From Fibrobacter sp. UWB16 (GTDB lineage: Bacteria > Fibrobacterota > Fibrobacteria > Fibrobacterales > Fibrobacteraceae), in NCBI RefSeq assembly GCF_900215325.1, contig NZ_OCMS01000003.1, forward strand, positions 434,001 to 498,000: DNA of 64,000 nt, in the 5' to 3' direction. This document shows positions 7,983 through 16,792 of this stretch, piece by piece. A model generated the notes under the pieces. The model saw nothing but the letters and a program-made list of their open reading frames with translations, searched no databases and was not told the DNA's origin. A program made the translations under genes and the position numbers. How positions within the stretch are numbered: the first letter of the stretch is position 1; every line of letters begins with the position of its first letter.

Positions 7983-10166
7983 ATGAAGAATTTGGCAAAA
8001 GTTATGTTTGGCGTTGCTGCAGCTGCTGCAGTGACGGCTTCTGCTGCAGGACAGTTCCCGTTCCCGCAGAACATGAAGTACCCGCACGGTCATATCATTG
8101 AATATGCCGATACGGACATGATCAAGGAACATTATAAGCTGTGGAAACAGGCTTGGTACCAGGCTAGCAATGGTTGGGTGCTCGCTCCGGAAGGAACTTG
8201 CTCTACTGTTTCCGAAGCTATTGCATATGGTATGTTGATTTCCGTCTACATGGACGATCAGGATGTTTTCAAGAATCTTTATAAGACTTGGACTGGCAAC
8301 AGCGCTGGTGCCAATGGCGGTATGAACTGGCGTATCGGTTGCAGCGGCGGTACTGGTACTGCATCTGACGCTGACTTCGACGCTGCTCTTGCTCTCGTGA
8401 TGGCATCCAAGCAGTGGAATGACGCTTCTTACCTCACAGCAGGTAAGTCCCTCATTTCTTGGATTGCTTCCAACGATATCGCAAGCAACAAGATTAAGCC
8501 GGGTAACCAGTGGAATGACGGTTTCAACCCGAGCTATGCAACGACTGCTAACTTCCAGCTCTTCCAGGATGTTGCTGGCGGTTCTTGGTCTAGCGTCATC
8601 TCCCAGGCTTACACTGACTTGAACGGTTGCCAGGATTCTAAGACTGGTCTCGTTCCGGACTGGTGCGACTGGAATTCTCACAAGCCGATTTTGACGTCTG
8701 CTGCCGTTTCTAACGATATCGGTTTCTACGATGACGCTGCCCGTACTCCGTGGCGTATGGCTATGGCTTATTACTGGTACGGTGATACCAAGGCTCAGGC
8801 TTTCAACAAGAAAGTTGTGGAATGGCTCATCCCGGAAACCCGCACTGCTAGTGGTGTAAATTCGGGCTATAAGTACGATGGCGGTCAGTACTATGCTGAT
8901 GAAAGCGATATTCGCAACTTTGTTTCTTCTACGTTCTCTGGTGGTCTTGGCCTCGCTACTTCTTCTATCGAAAGTGCTGAAGCAAAGACTTATCTCGGTA
9001 CCGTTTACAAGGTTCTCAAGGAAAAGAAGAGCTGCTCTACCGCTCAGGGTTGCGGTGAAGGCTCTGTCGCCGGTGAAAAGTACTATCCGGCAACTTTGAA
9101 CATGATTTACCTCCTCCTCGTGACGGGTAACATGCCTAACCTCTACAATACCACTGGTTTCACTCCGTTCACTCCGGATCCGAGCAAGGCTCCGTCCATC
9201 AAGGAAGGCGACGGTGAACACATGGCATTCGGTGATACGACTGTGGGCGTTTCTGGTCTCTGGAACTGGGGTGCATACCACGACAAGCTCGGTATCGGAA
9301 CCAAGATGGTCCCGGATTCTGGCGATTCTCCGCTTTACAGATTGGATGACGGCACTGTCATTGCTCGTGCTTCTATGGAAATTGGTCCGGAACCGGAATG
9401 GACTGCGGAAGCTGCCGCTGCTGGTACCCTCAAGTATCCGTCTGCTGGTATCGCCGTTTCCTTCAAGAAGGATGATTGCAAGAAGGACAAGAGCTGCGGT
9501 GTGGACTTCTCTGCTCTCGGCATTAAGTACATCCGCGTGACGGCTAAGTCTACTGGCCCGATCCGCATGGCAATCCTCAATACCATCACGGATGAAAACG
9601 AAGAAAAGAAGGTCGAAAATGCTGGTGCTGGTTCTGAACCGGGCGTTTATGTCGACAATTCTGAAGACTACAAGGAAGTGCTCTACGATATGACCCCGAG
9701 CGACTACGGCTTCAAGGGTGCTGGTGCTGGCCTCGAAATCGATATCCTCGACTGGGTTAGCAGAAACAATGCTCCGGAAGGTGTTGAAATCATCAAGAAG
9801 ATCAAGGGTCTCAAGTGGGAAGTCAAGGATGCTAAGGGTGGCCTCGGTGAAATCTCCATCAAGGCTATCGAATTCCTCGATGCAAGCAAGACTGCTATTG
9901 ACCCGGTCAAGCTCACTGGCGTGGAAATCAAGCCGGTCAGCCTCTACAAGGTCTCCATGATGCCGACCTTCAGCGTCCGCGCAAACGGCATGCAGGTCGA
10001 AATCAACGGTGCTAAGGCTGGTAGCGTGTTCGCTGTCTACAACATGCAGGGCAAGGCAATTGCCGGTGGCATGCTCATGAGCAGCAACATGACGGTCCGC
10101 GTCTCGACCACGGGTTCTTACATCGTTCGCGTTGGTTCCGAAATGAACCGCGTCAACGTCAAGTAA
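7983..10166 (+). CDS. Secreted glycoside hydrolase family 8 glucanase
   Basis: About 727 residues. A signal peptide (MKNLAKVMFGVAAAAAVTASAAG) is followed by a GH8 catalytic domain of about 400 residues. The GH8 pattern is visible in TCSTVSEAIAYGMLISVYMDDQ, where the Glu is the expected proton donor, and in ASDADFDAALALVMASKQW. GH8 enzymes cut beta-1,4-glucan, chitosan or xylan internally; endoglucanase is the likeliest role here. The middle 280 residues look like carbohydrate-binding or beta-sandwich modules. The last 70 residues (VYNMQGKAIAGG, GSYIVRVG) resemble a type IX sorting tail. ATG 7983 has AAAGGA about six bases upstream. Very strong codon bias suggests high expression. Confidence 0.9.
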   Translation: MKNLAKVMFGVAAAAAVTASAAGQFPFPQNMKYPHGHIIEYADTDMIKEHYKLWKQAWYQASNGWVLAPEGTCSTVSEAIAYGMLISVYMDDQDVFKNLYKTWTGNSAGANGGMNWRIGCSGGTGTASDADFDAALALVMASKQWNDASYLTAGKSLISWIASNDIASNKIKPGNQWNDGFNPSYATTANFQLFQDVAGGSWSSVISQAYTDLNGCQDSKTGLVPDWCDWNSHKPILTSAAVSNDIGFYDDAARTPWRMAMAYYWYGDTKAQAFNKKVVEWLIPETRTASGVNSGYKYDGGQYYADESDIRNFVSSTFSGGLGLATSSIESAEAKTYLGTVYKVLKEKKSCSTAQGCGEGSVAGEKYYPATLNMIYLLLVTGNMPNLYNTTGFTPFTPDPSKAPSIKEGDGEHMAFGDTTVGVSGLWNWGAYHDKLGIGTKMVPDSGDSPLYRLDDGTVIARASMEIGPEPEWTAEAAAAGTLKYPSAGIAVSFKKDDCKKDKSCGVDFSALGIKYIRVTAKSTGPIRMAILNTITDENEEKKVENAGAGSEPGVYVDNSEDYKEVLYDMTPSDYGFKGAGAGLEIDILDWVSRNNAPEGVEIIKKIKGLKWEVKDAKGGLGEISIKAIEFLDASKTAIDPVKLTGVEIKPVSLYKVSMMPTFSVRANGMQVEINGAKAGSVFAVYNMQGKAIAGGMLMSSNMTVRVSTTGSYIVRVGSEMNRVNVK

Positions 10167-10191
10167 TTCAACTTTGAATTCCTAAAAAGCG

Positions 10192-10220
10192 AAAAGCCGA
10201 GGCGAATGCCTCGGCTTTTT
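10192..10220 (+). terminator. Rho-independent terminator after the GH8 gene
   Basis: Strong hairpin AAAAGCCGAGGC / GCCTCGGCTTTTT with a GAAT loop, 26 bases after the stop codon. Confidence 0.9.
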
Positions 10221-10224
10221 GCTT

Positions 10225-10354
10225 TGTCATCCCGGCCTGTCATCCTGGAGCCTGCCCTGAGCGCAGTCGAAGGGTGCCGGGGGCGTCTTACACAATTCTT
10301 TTCACATTGTCATTCCGGCCTGTCATCCTGAGGGCTTAAGCCCGAAGGATCCAG
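10225..10354. repeat. Cluster of GTCATCC-type intergenic repeats
   Basis: Four partial copies of the same degenerate repeat in 130 bases: TGTCATCCCGGCC, then GTCATCCTGGAGCC...GAGCGCAGTCGAAGGG, then TTGTCATTCCGGCC, then GTCATCCTGAGGGC...GAAGGATCCAG. They fill the gap between the convergent GH8 and deacetylase genes. Confidence 0.7.
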
Positions 10355-10386
10355 TTATTTCTTGTATTTTCGTTAGGTCAAGAAGG

Positions 10387-11658
10387 CTATCGATGAACTT
10401 TTTTGATTAAAGGCGTTTGACCGGCCGCTTCGGCGCGGATGATATATGTGCCTTTTGGAAATTTCGCTGGCACTTCAAAGCTACTGACGTTCCCAAGATC
10501 ATTCCCGTTCAGGTCAAAAAGCGTGTACTTTGTGTAGTTTGGGGCCGTTGCAAGTGCGCGTGTCGCTGAACCCGGAATTGACGTTACCGAATCGGGATTC
10601 TCGCCAGGTTTTGGCTTTCGAACTTTGAGGCTCTTTTCCGTGAATTCGATAACATAGCTGCCGTCGCTTTCGCGCTTGATAGCTTTACCGCCCTGTTCTA
10701 CGATTGCATTTTCACTAACGCTTTTGGTGTCGATGTTCACGCGGAGCGGGATGCTTGCGGGCATGTGCTCATTTGGAATGGCCCATTCTACCGTAAAGCC
10801 GTCGTCTGTTGAAGTCTCTTTTGCGGCATCGACGATAAAGTGGGCGCGGTAGTAGGCGCCTACGGTGCCGAACGGGGCTACCCAAAGATTGTTTTCGATG
10901 GCGTGTTTGAATTGCTTTTCGATATCCGCGGGGTCGATGGCGTAATCGTCGCCTTGGTCGTCCGTGACGCCATGGTTCAAGACGACGAGCCAGGAACCGC
11001 CTTTCACTTGAACATCCCACGGATTCGCCCCTTCGAAGTTACCGATGAAGGCCGCCGTGTCAAGCGACGATAGCATTTCTTCTACCGTGGCGCCTGAACG
11101 CGTCCAGATTTTGGCCTTGAGGCTTAACCAGTCCGGTTCCACGTCCCATTCATTACGACCGTGCCAACCGCAGTCGCGGTTGATGAAGTGTCGCGAGTTG
11201 ATGATGTCTTTAACTTTGGCGTTGTTTTCGCAGAACGGAGTGGCGAATGAAATCACGTGTATTTTGGCTCCGTTCTCTGCGAGTGTCTTTTCGATGTCTT
11301 CGGCGAACTGGACGATTTCTTTTTCCAATTCGCTGTTGTCGCTAATCGAAGTCAAATGTCCGTGCGATTCGGTGTGGTTGCCTATTTCATGGCCGTTGTT
11401 TGCGAGTGCCGCAAAACCGTCGGCCTTTTGCCTATAGCCGCTTCCCATGCTAGTGAGGAAAAACGTGACATGCACATCGGGCAGCTTGTCTAGCACAGGC
11501 TTTAGATTTTCAATTTGGTTTTCGAGGGCGTCATCGAAAGTGAAGCTTACGGCACCGACATGGCCGTTCCAGGGAATGGTTTTGATGGGGTTTGCCATGG
11601 TAATGCCTGCGAGTCCGAATGCGAGTCCAGAAGTAAGTGCTAATGTTTTGTAATTCAT
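10387..11658 (-). CDS. Secreted polysaccharide deacetylase (NodB / CE4-like)
   Basis: 423 residues with a signal peptide (MNYKTLALTSGLAFGLAGITMA). The NodB motif 1 is VSFTFDDA near residue 38, and motif 2 is GHEIGNHTESHGHL with the metal-binding H-x3-H. Family members remove acetyl groups from xylan, chitin or peptidoglycan. Secretion beside a GH8 enzyme and a sugar transporter suggests plant xylan, but this is inference. The C-terminal 50 residues (LFDLNGNDLGN ... FPKGTYIIRAEA) look like a type IX sorting tail. The open frame continues far upstream, but only into the antisense of the transporter gene, and the signal peptide fixes the start at 11658. Confidence 0.85.
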   Translation of the reverse strand: MNYKTLALTSGLAFGLAGITMANPIKTIPWNGHVGAVSFTFDDALENQIENLKPVLDKLPDVHVTFFLTSMGSGYRQKADGFAALANNGHEIGNHTESHGHLTSISDNSELEKEIVQFAEDIEKTLAENGAKIHVISFATPFCENNAKVKDIINSRHFINRDCGWHGRNEWDVEPDWLSLKAKIWTRSGATVEEMLSSLDTAAFIGNFEGANPWDVQVKGGSWLVVLNHGVTDDQGDDYAIDPADIEKQFKHAIENNLWVAPFGTVGAYYRAHFIVDAAKETSTDDGFTVEWAIPNEHMPASIPLRVNIDTKSVSENAIVEQGGKAIKRESDGSYVIEFTEKSLKVRKPKPGENPDSVTSIPGSATRALATAPNYTKYTLFDLNGNDLGNVSSFEVPAKFPKGTYIIRAEAAGQTPLIKKVHR

Positions 11659-11715
11659 AATCCTAGTCCAACAACAATTAAAATACCCAATAAAAATCAA
11701 AATAGTTATATAAGG

Positions 11716-11741
11716 AAAGGTCCCGGAAAATCCGAGACCTT
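11716..11741 (-). terminator. Terminator-like hairpin after the sugar transporter
   Basis: Inverted repeat AAGGTCCCGG / TCCGAGACCTT with an AAAA loop, downstream of the transporter and before the deacetylase. The T-tract on the minus strand is short and interrupted, so some read-through into the deacetylase is possible. Confidence 0.55.
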
Positions 11742-11771
11742 CGATGGGCTGATTTATAGCAAATCTTGTGA

Positions 11772-13166
11772 TTACATGGCTTCGAGCTTCTTGCCCTTGG
11801 TTTCGTTCACCAACTTGGCGACGAACACAAAGCTTATTGCTGCGAAAGTCGTGTAAATCAAGTAGGTCGGGCCAATGCCGATGCCGTCCTTGCCGACGAG
11901 AACCGGGAAAGACCAGCTGACCAAGAAGTTTGCACCCCACTGGGCAAGGCCGCATATTGCGATAGCCACGGCACGAATGCGGTTGTTGAACATTTCGCCG
12001 AGCATCACCCACATCACCGGACCCCATGTAGCGGCAAAGAATGCCACGTAGAAGTTTGCTGCGAGGAGGGCGAAAATACCGCTATTGCCAACGAGGTTGC
12101 CGCTTGCGTCGGAACCGAAGATGAAGCAGCACGCGAGAATGCCAAGCGTTAGCGTCATGCCTGCAGAACCGATGAGCAAGAGCGGCTTACGACCAATCTT
12201 ATCGATGAGGAGAATAGCAGCGATAGTCATGGTCAAGTTAATAGCACTGGAAATCACGCTCGTAAGGAAGGCGTCGCTTTCACCGAAACCGACACTCTGC
12301 CAAAGCATGGAACCATAGTAGAAGATCACGTTAATACCCACGAGCTGCTGGAGGATGGCAAGACCGAGACCTGCCCAGACAATCGGAGCGATGCGCTTTT
12401 TACCAGCGACCGTTTCGAGAAGGTCTGAAAGCATAGCCGGCTTGTGAGTCTTGAAGGAGTCTTCAATTTCCTGAGCCTTTTCAGCAATGCCCACAGATGC
12501 AATCATGGAAAGGACTTTCTTTGCTTCTTCCATACGGCCCTTGCTCACGAGGAAACGCGGGGATTCCGGGAGCTGCCAGGCGGCGACACCGTAGAGGAAT
12601 GCCGGGATAGCTTCGACCCAGAACATCACCTTCCAGGATTCAATGCCCATAATCAGGTTGCTTGCGGAACCCGAAATGCGGACGATGATGTAGTTCGAAA
12701 GCAGCGCCACGAAGATACCGATAACGATGGCGAACTGCTGCATGGAACCTAGTCGCCCACGCAAATGCGCCGGTGAAGTTTCGGCAATGTAAATCGGGGC
12801 GATGATGGATGCCACACCGATACCGACACCACCGATGACACGCCAGGCGATGAAATCGTAGATGGTGAACGGGAGACCGGAACCGATTGCACTGATAAAG
12901 AAAAGGACGGACGCTGCGAGCATGCAACGTACACGTCCAAATTTATCTGCCAGACGGCCGGCGAAATATGCACCGATGGCAGCGCCAATCAATGCGAGAG
13001 AAACCGCAAGACCAAGCTGCATGTCGTTACAATTGAAGTAACCTTTAAGTGCAACGTTGGCGCCGTTAATCACGGACGAGTCAAAACCGAATAGGAACCC
13101 TCCGATGGCGGCGGAAAGGGTTATCATGATGACATGTCCAACTTTGTAATTGTCTTCTACTGCCAT
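11772..13166 (-). CDS. MFS sugar porter (XylE/GLUT-like)
   Basis: About 464 residues with twelve hydrophobic segments. Sugar-porter signatures are present: GRLADKFGRVRCML in the loop after helix 2, PESPRFLVSKGR in the central loop, and DKIGRKPLLLIGSAG in the loop after helix 8. It should import a hexose or pentose with protons. The start at 13166 (MAVEDNYKVGH) has GAGG eight bases upstream; an earlier in-frame start at 13196 would add only a basic leader. The gene lies upstream of the deacetylase on the same strand. The substrate cannot be told from the sequence. Confidence 0.88.
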   Translation of the reverse strand: MAVEDNYKVGHVIMITLSAAIGGFLFGFDSSVINGANVALKGYFNCNDMQLGLAVSLALIGAAIGAYFAGRLADKFGRVRCMLAASVLFFISAIGSGLPFTIYDFIAWRVIGGVGIGVASIIAPIYIAETSPAHLRGRLGSMQQFAIVIGIFVALLSNYIIVRISGSASNLIMGIESWKVMFWVEAIPAFLYGVAAWQLPESPRFLVSKGRMEEAKKVLSMIASVGIAEKAQEIEDSFKTHKPAMLSDLLETVAGKKRIAPIVWAGLGLAILQQLVGINVIFYYGSMLWQSVGFGESDAFLTSVISSAINLTMTIAAILLIDKIGRKPLLLIGSAGMTLTLGILACCFIFGSDASGNLVGNSGIFALLAANFYVAFFAATWGPVMWVMLGEMFNNRIRAVAIAICGLAQWGANFLVSWSFPVLVGKDGIGIGPTYLIYTTFAAISFVFVAKLVNETKGKKLEAM

Positions 13167-13450
13167 TTTCGTACCTCTGTTTTTTGATTTTTTCAAATGG
13201 ATTAGCCGCTAATATAGCTATCAAGAAATTGTAAATTCAAGGTTTACAATTGATCTCGATAGTCCAAAAAGGACTAACGGTTTTCTTACATAAGTCGAAA
13301 GTTGTAGCTTCACTGCTCCCGTCCTATTTGTAAATAGATATATATAATTTTCTTACAATGCGCAAAATTTTTGCAAAAAATGTGGATTTATTTTGGAGTA
13401 ATGGGGGTGAGGTGTGGGGCTGTTTTTGACCGCTTTGGGACGGTGGCGCA

Positions 13451-13481
13451 TTGCCGTATTTTTTGCTATTTTCTAAATTTG
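13451..13481 (+). promoter_or_regulatory. Candidate ileS promoter
   Basis: TTGCCG (13451) and TAAATT (13474) are 17 bases apart. The same arrangement, with the shared core TTCTAAATTT, is found before rpsB. The rest of the 360-base gap 13167-13525 is featureless and A/T-rich. Confidence 0.45.
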
Positions 13482-13525
13482 CTCTCGAAAATTTAATGTG
13501 GGGTGTTTGCCCCTGAGGTTCAATC

Positions 13526-16500
13526 ATGTTTCGTGAAGTAAAGAAAGAAGAGACCTTCCCGCAGATCGAAGAGCGCGTGCTCGGATTGTGGGACAAGGAC
13601 GAAAGTTTCAAGAAGTCGCTTGACAGCCGTCCGGAAACCGAACCGTACACATTCTATGATGGCCCTCCGTTTGCAACGGGCCTTCCGCACTACGGTCACT
13701 TGCTTGCCGGTACCATCAAGGATATCGTTCCGCGTTACTGGACCATGAAGGGCAAGAAGGTTCCGCGTGGTTTCGGTTGGGACTGCCACGGACTTCCGAT
13801 TGAATCTCTCGTGCAGAACGAACTCGGTCTCGCTGGCGTTGCCGAAATCCAGAAGCTCGGTGTCGACAAGTTCAATGAAACTTGCCGCGGCAAGGTGCTC
13901 AAGTACACGAGCGAATGGAAGAAGACCGTTCGCCGCATGGGCCGCTGGGTGGACTTCGACAAGGGCTACAAGACCATGGACAAGAACTTCATGGAATCTG
14001 TGTGGTGGGTGTTCAAGCAGTGCTTCGACAAGGGTCTCATCTACCAGGGCTACCGCATCCAGCCGTACAGCCCGGCTCTCGCTACTCCGCTTTCGAACTT
14101 CGAAACGAACCAAGGCTATAAGGACCGTCAGGACCCGTCTCTGACGCTCATCTTCCCGCTTAACACGGACGAAGCCAAGTTCAAGGACACGAGCATCCTC
14201 GTGTGGACGACTACCCCGTGGACGTTGTACTCCAACTTCTGCATCGTTGTGGGCCCGGACATGGACTACAACCTGGTGGAACAGGACGGAAAGAAGTACT
14301 GGATTGCCGCAAGCCGTACCGCCGCCTACTTCAAGAACCCGAACATCGTGGATACCTGCAAGGGGTCCGAACTCGTGGGCAAGGACTACGAACCGCTTTC
14401 CCGCATTTCCGATGCATTCGTGACGCCGGACCAGCTGTCCCGCCACTACAAGATTTACCCCGCCGACTACGTGAGTACCGAAGACGGTACCGGCGCCGTT
14501 CATACCGCTCCTTCCTTCGGTGAAGAAGACTTCCAGAAGGGTGCTGAACTCGACCTCGGCCTTTTTGACCCGCTCGATACCGAAGGCAAGTTCACGGACA
14601 AGGTCCCGATGTGGAAGGGCCTCGGTGCGAAGGAAGCCGACAAGGAAATTATCCGCTTCTTCAAGGAACAGGGCCGCGTGTTCAAGCAGGACGTGATTGT
14701 CCATAGCTACCCGCACTGCTGGCGTACCGGCGTTCCTCTGATTTACCGCGCCCTCAAGACGTGGTTCCTGAAGATTGACGCCCCTGTCACGAGCAAGGAC
14801 GGCGTGACCAAGACTCTGAAGGAATGGATGGTCGAAAACAACCAGACCGTGAACTGGGTGCCGGACCACATCAAGAATGGACGCTTTGGCAAGTGGCTCG
14901 AAGGCGCCCGCGACTGGAACCTTTCCCGTAACCGCTTCTGGGGTACGCCGATTCCGGTGTGGCTCAGCGACGATGGCGACATGATTGCCGTGGGCTCTAT
15001 CGAAGAATTGCAACAGCTCACCGGCGTGAAGCTCGACGACTTGCACAAGCACTTTGTGGACAAGCTCACGATTGAAAAGGACGGCAAGGTTTACCGCCGC
15101 ACGCCGGAAGTTTTCGACTGCTGGTTTGAATCCGGTTCTATGCCGTATGCAAGCCGCCATTACCCGTTTGAAAATAAGGAACTCGTGGAACGCAGCTTCC
15201 CGGCAGACTTCATTGCCGAAGGCCTTGACCAGACCCGCGGTTGGTTCTACACGCTGACGGTGCTTTCGAACGCTTTGTTCCAGAAGCCGGCATTCAAGAA
15301 CGTGATTGTGAACGGTATTATCTTGGCCGAAGACGGTTCCAAGATGAGTAAGTCCAAGCGCAACTACCCGGACCCCAACGACCTTATCGAACGCACGGGT
15401 GCCGACGCTATTCGCTTGTTCATGATCAACTCCGCTGCATTGAAGGCCGAAGACCTCCGCTTCAGTGAAGAAGGCGTGAAGGGCATCGTGAAGCAGGTGA
15501 TGTTGCCGCTCTGGAACGCTGTTGCATTCTTTGTCTCGAACCACAATGCTGACGCCGCCAAGGGCCAGCTCACGTGGAAGCCGGGTCAGGAAGTGAAGAG
15601 CGACAATGAACTTGACCGCTGGATGCTTGCTACGCTGCAGGATCTCGCTGCCAAGGTCGAAGTGGAAATGAAGGCTTATCGCCTGTACAACGTGGTGCCC
15701 GCCGTGATTGCCGCAGTCGATGACCTTACGAACTGGTACGTGCGCCGTAGCCGTCGTCGTTTCTGGAAGTCCGAAAACGATGGCGACAAGAACGCCGCCT
15801 ACGCAACCATGTACAAGGTGCTCGTAGACTTCTCCAAGATTCTCGCTCCGTTCCTCCCGCTCCTCGCCGAAGAAATCTACCAGATTCTCGTTCGCGAAGT
15901 CGATGCCAACGCTCCGGTGAGCGTGCACCTCTGCGAATTCCCCAGCGCCGACAAGTCCCTCATGGACGAAAAGCTCGTGGAACGCATCGCCATGGTGCGT
16001 GGCATGGTCGAAATGGGCCGTGTGATTCGTGCAACGAACAACGTAAAGAACCGTATGCCGATTGCTAGCATGACGGTGGTTGCTCACGGCACCGAAGAAA
16101 AGAATGTTGCTGAAACGATGAAGGACTTGATCCTCGAAGAACTCAACGTTCGCGAAATGAAGTTCCTCGAAGATGAGACGAAGCTCGTGAAACTCTCCGC
16201 TAAGCCGAACTTCCTTGCTATCAAGGCGAAGGGTCCGGATTACGCGAAGAACATGAAGGTGATTTCCGCTAAGCTGAATTCGTTGAGCGTCGATGAAATC
16301 AAGGCTCTGCAGAATGGTGAAACCATCAAGTTCGACTTTGGTGAAGTCGGTGCCGACTGCCTGATGCTCAACCGCATCGTGGCCGACGGTATGGCTGTGG
16401 AAGCCAACCAGCACTTCACCGTGGCTCTGGACTTGAAGATTACGGACGAACTCCGCCGCGCCTGCGTGGCCCGCGAACTCGTGAACCGCATCCAGAACCG

Positions 16501-16711
16501 CCGTAAGGACCAGAACTACGCCATCACCGACAAGATCGAAGTGACGCTGTTCTCTGCAAGTGACGTCTTCAAGCAGGCTGTTGCGGAGAACGAGGCTTAC
16601 ATCGCCGGAGAGACGCAAGCTGTGAAGATTGCTTGGGCTGCCGCTGCCGATGGCCTCGAAGCCAACGATGCCGACGGGGAAGCATTTAGCTTCACGACGG
16701 TCCGCGCTTAA
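13526..16711 (+). CDS. ileS: Isoleucyl-tRNA synthetase, type 2 (eukaryote-like)
   Basis: 1061 residues, the length expected for the larger IleRS2 class. The class I HIGH motif appears as GLPHYGHLL near residue 50, with the family pattern GWDCHGLPIE soon after. The KMSKS loop is DGSKMSKSKRNYPDP near residue 610. A long insertion between them is the editing domain, and the C-terminal third is the anticodon-binding region. The phrase GLPHYGHLLAGTIKDIVPRYW is typical of IleRS2; IleRS1 has a different HIGH context (IHIGHAL). IleRS2 enzymes are generally less sensitive to mupirocin; resistance here is inferred. Codon choice is so biased that the opposite strand carries a gene-length open frame. Confidence 0.96.
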   Translation: MFREVKKEETFPQIEERVLGLWDKDESFKKSLDSRPETEPYTFYDGPPFATGLPHYGHLLAGTIKDIVPRYWTMKGKKVPRGFGWDCHGLPIESLVQNELGLAGVAEIQKLGVDKFNETCRGKVLKYTSEWKKTVRRMGRWVDFDKGYKTMDKNFMESVWWVFKQCFDKGLIYQGYRIQPYSPALATPLSNFETNQGYKDRQDPSLTLIFPLNTDEAKFKDTSILVWTTTPWTLYSNFCIVVGPDMDYNLVEQDGKKYWIAASRTAAYFKNPNIVDTCKGSELVGKDYEPLSRISDAFVTPDQLSRHYKIYPADYVSTEDGTGAVHTAPSFGEEDFQKGAELDLGLFDPLDTEGKFTDKVPMWKGLGAKEADKEIIRFFKEQGRVFKQDVIVHSYPHCWRTGVPLIYRALKTWFLKIDAPVTSKDGVTKTLKEWMVENNQTVNWVPDHIKNGRFGKWLEGARDWNLSRNRFWGTPIPVWLSDDGDMIAVGSIEELQQLTGVKLDDLHKHFVDKLTIEKDGKVYRRTPEVFDCWFESGSMPYASRHYPFENKELVERSFPADFIAEGLDQTRGWFYTLTVLSNALFQKPAFKNVIVNGIILAEDGSKMSKSKRNYPDPNDLIERTGADAIRLFMINSAALKAEDLRFSEEGVKGIVKQVMLPLWNAVAFFVSNHNADAAKGQLTWKPGQEVKSDNELDRWMLATLQDLAAKVEVEMKAYRLYNVVPAVIAAVDDLTNWYVRRSRRRFWKSENDGDKNAAYATMYKVLVDFSKILAPFLPLLAEEIYQILVREVDANAPVSVHLCEFPSADKSLMDEKLVERIAMVRGMVEMGRVIRATNNVKNRMPIASMTVVAHGTEEKNVAETMKDLILEELNVREMKFLEDETKLVKLSAKPNFLAIKAKGPDYAKNMKVISAKLNSLSVDEIKALQNGETIKFDFGEVGADCLMLNRIVADGMAVEANQHFTVALDLKITDELRRACVARELVNRIQNRRKDQNYAITDKIEVTLFSASDVFKQAVAENEAYIAGETQAVKIAWAAAADGLEANDADGEAFSFTTVRA

Positions 16712-16733
16712 TAAGGCGAAAGTCACGCAATTT

Positions 16734-16768
16734 AAAAGAGACGTTCCAAACGGGGCGCCTCTTTTTTT
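16734..16768 (+). terminator. Terminator after ileS
   Basis: AAAGAG ... CTCTTT stem with a partly paired inner part, followed by seven T residues, 22 bases after the ileS stop. Confidence 0.65.
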
Positions 16769-16792
16769 GTTCCTTTGTCTAGCAAAAATGAA

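Noticed and set aside
7968-9281. Open frame of 437 codons opposite the GH8 gene
   Set aside because: A shadow of a strongly biased gene; begins and ends without signals.
11659-12027. N-terminal extension of the deacetylase by 123 residues
   Set aside because: It runs antisense-like through the end of the transporter gene and would bury the signal peptide.
13520-16726. Open frame of 1068 codons on the minus strand opposite ileS
   Set aside because: It mirrors ileS in a fixed phase and arises from codon bias; the protein is a low-complexity mix of His, Val, Glu and Arg with no recognisable domain.
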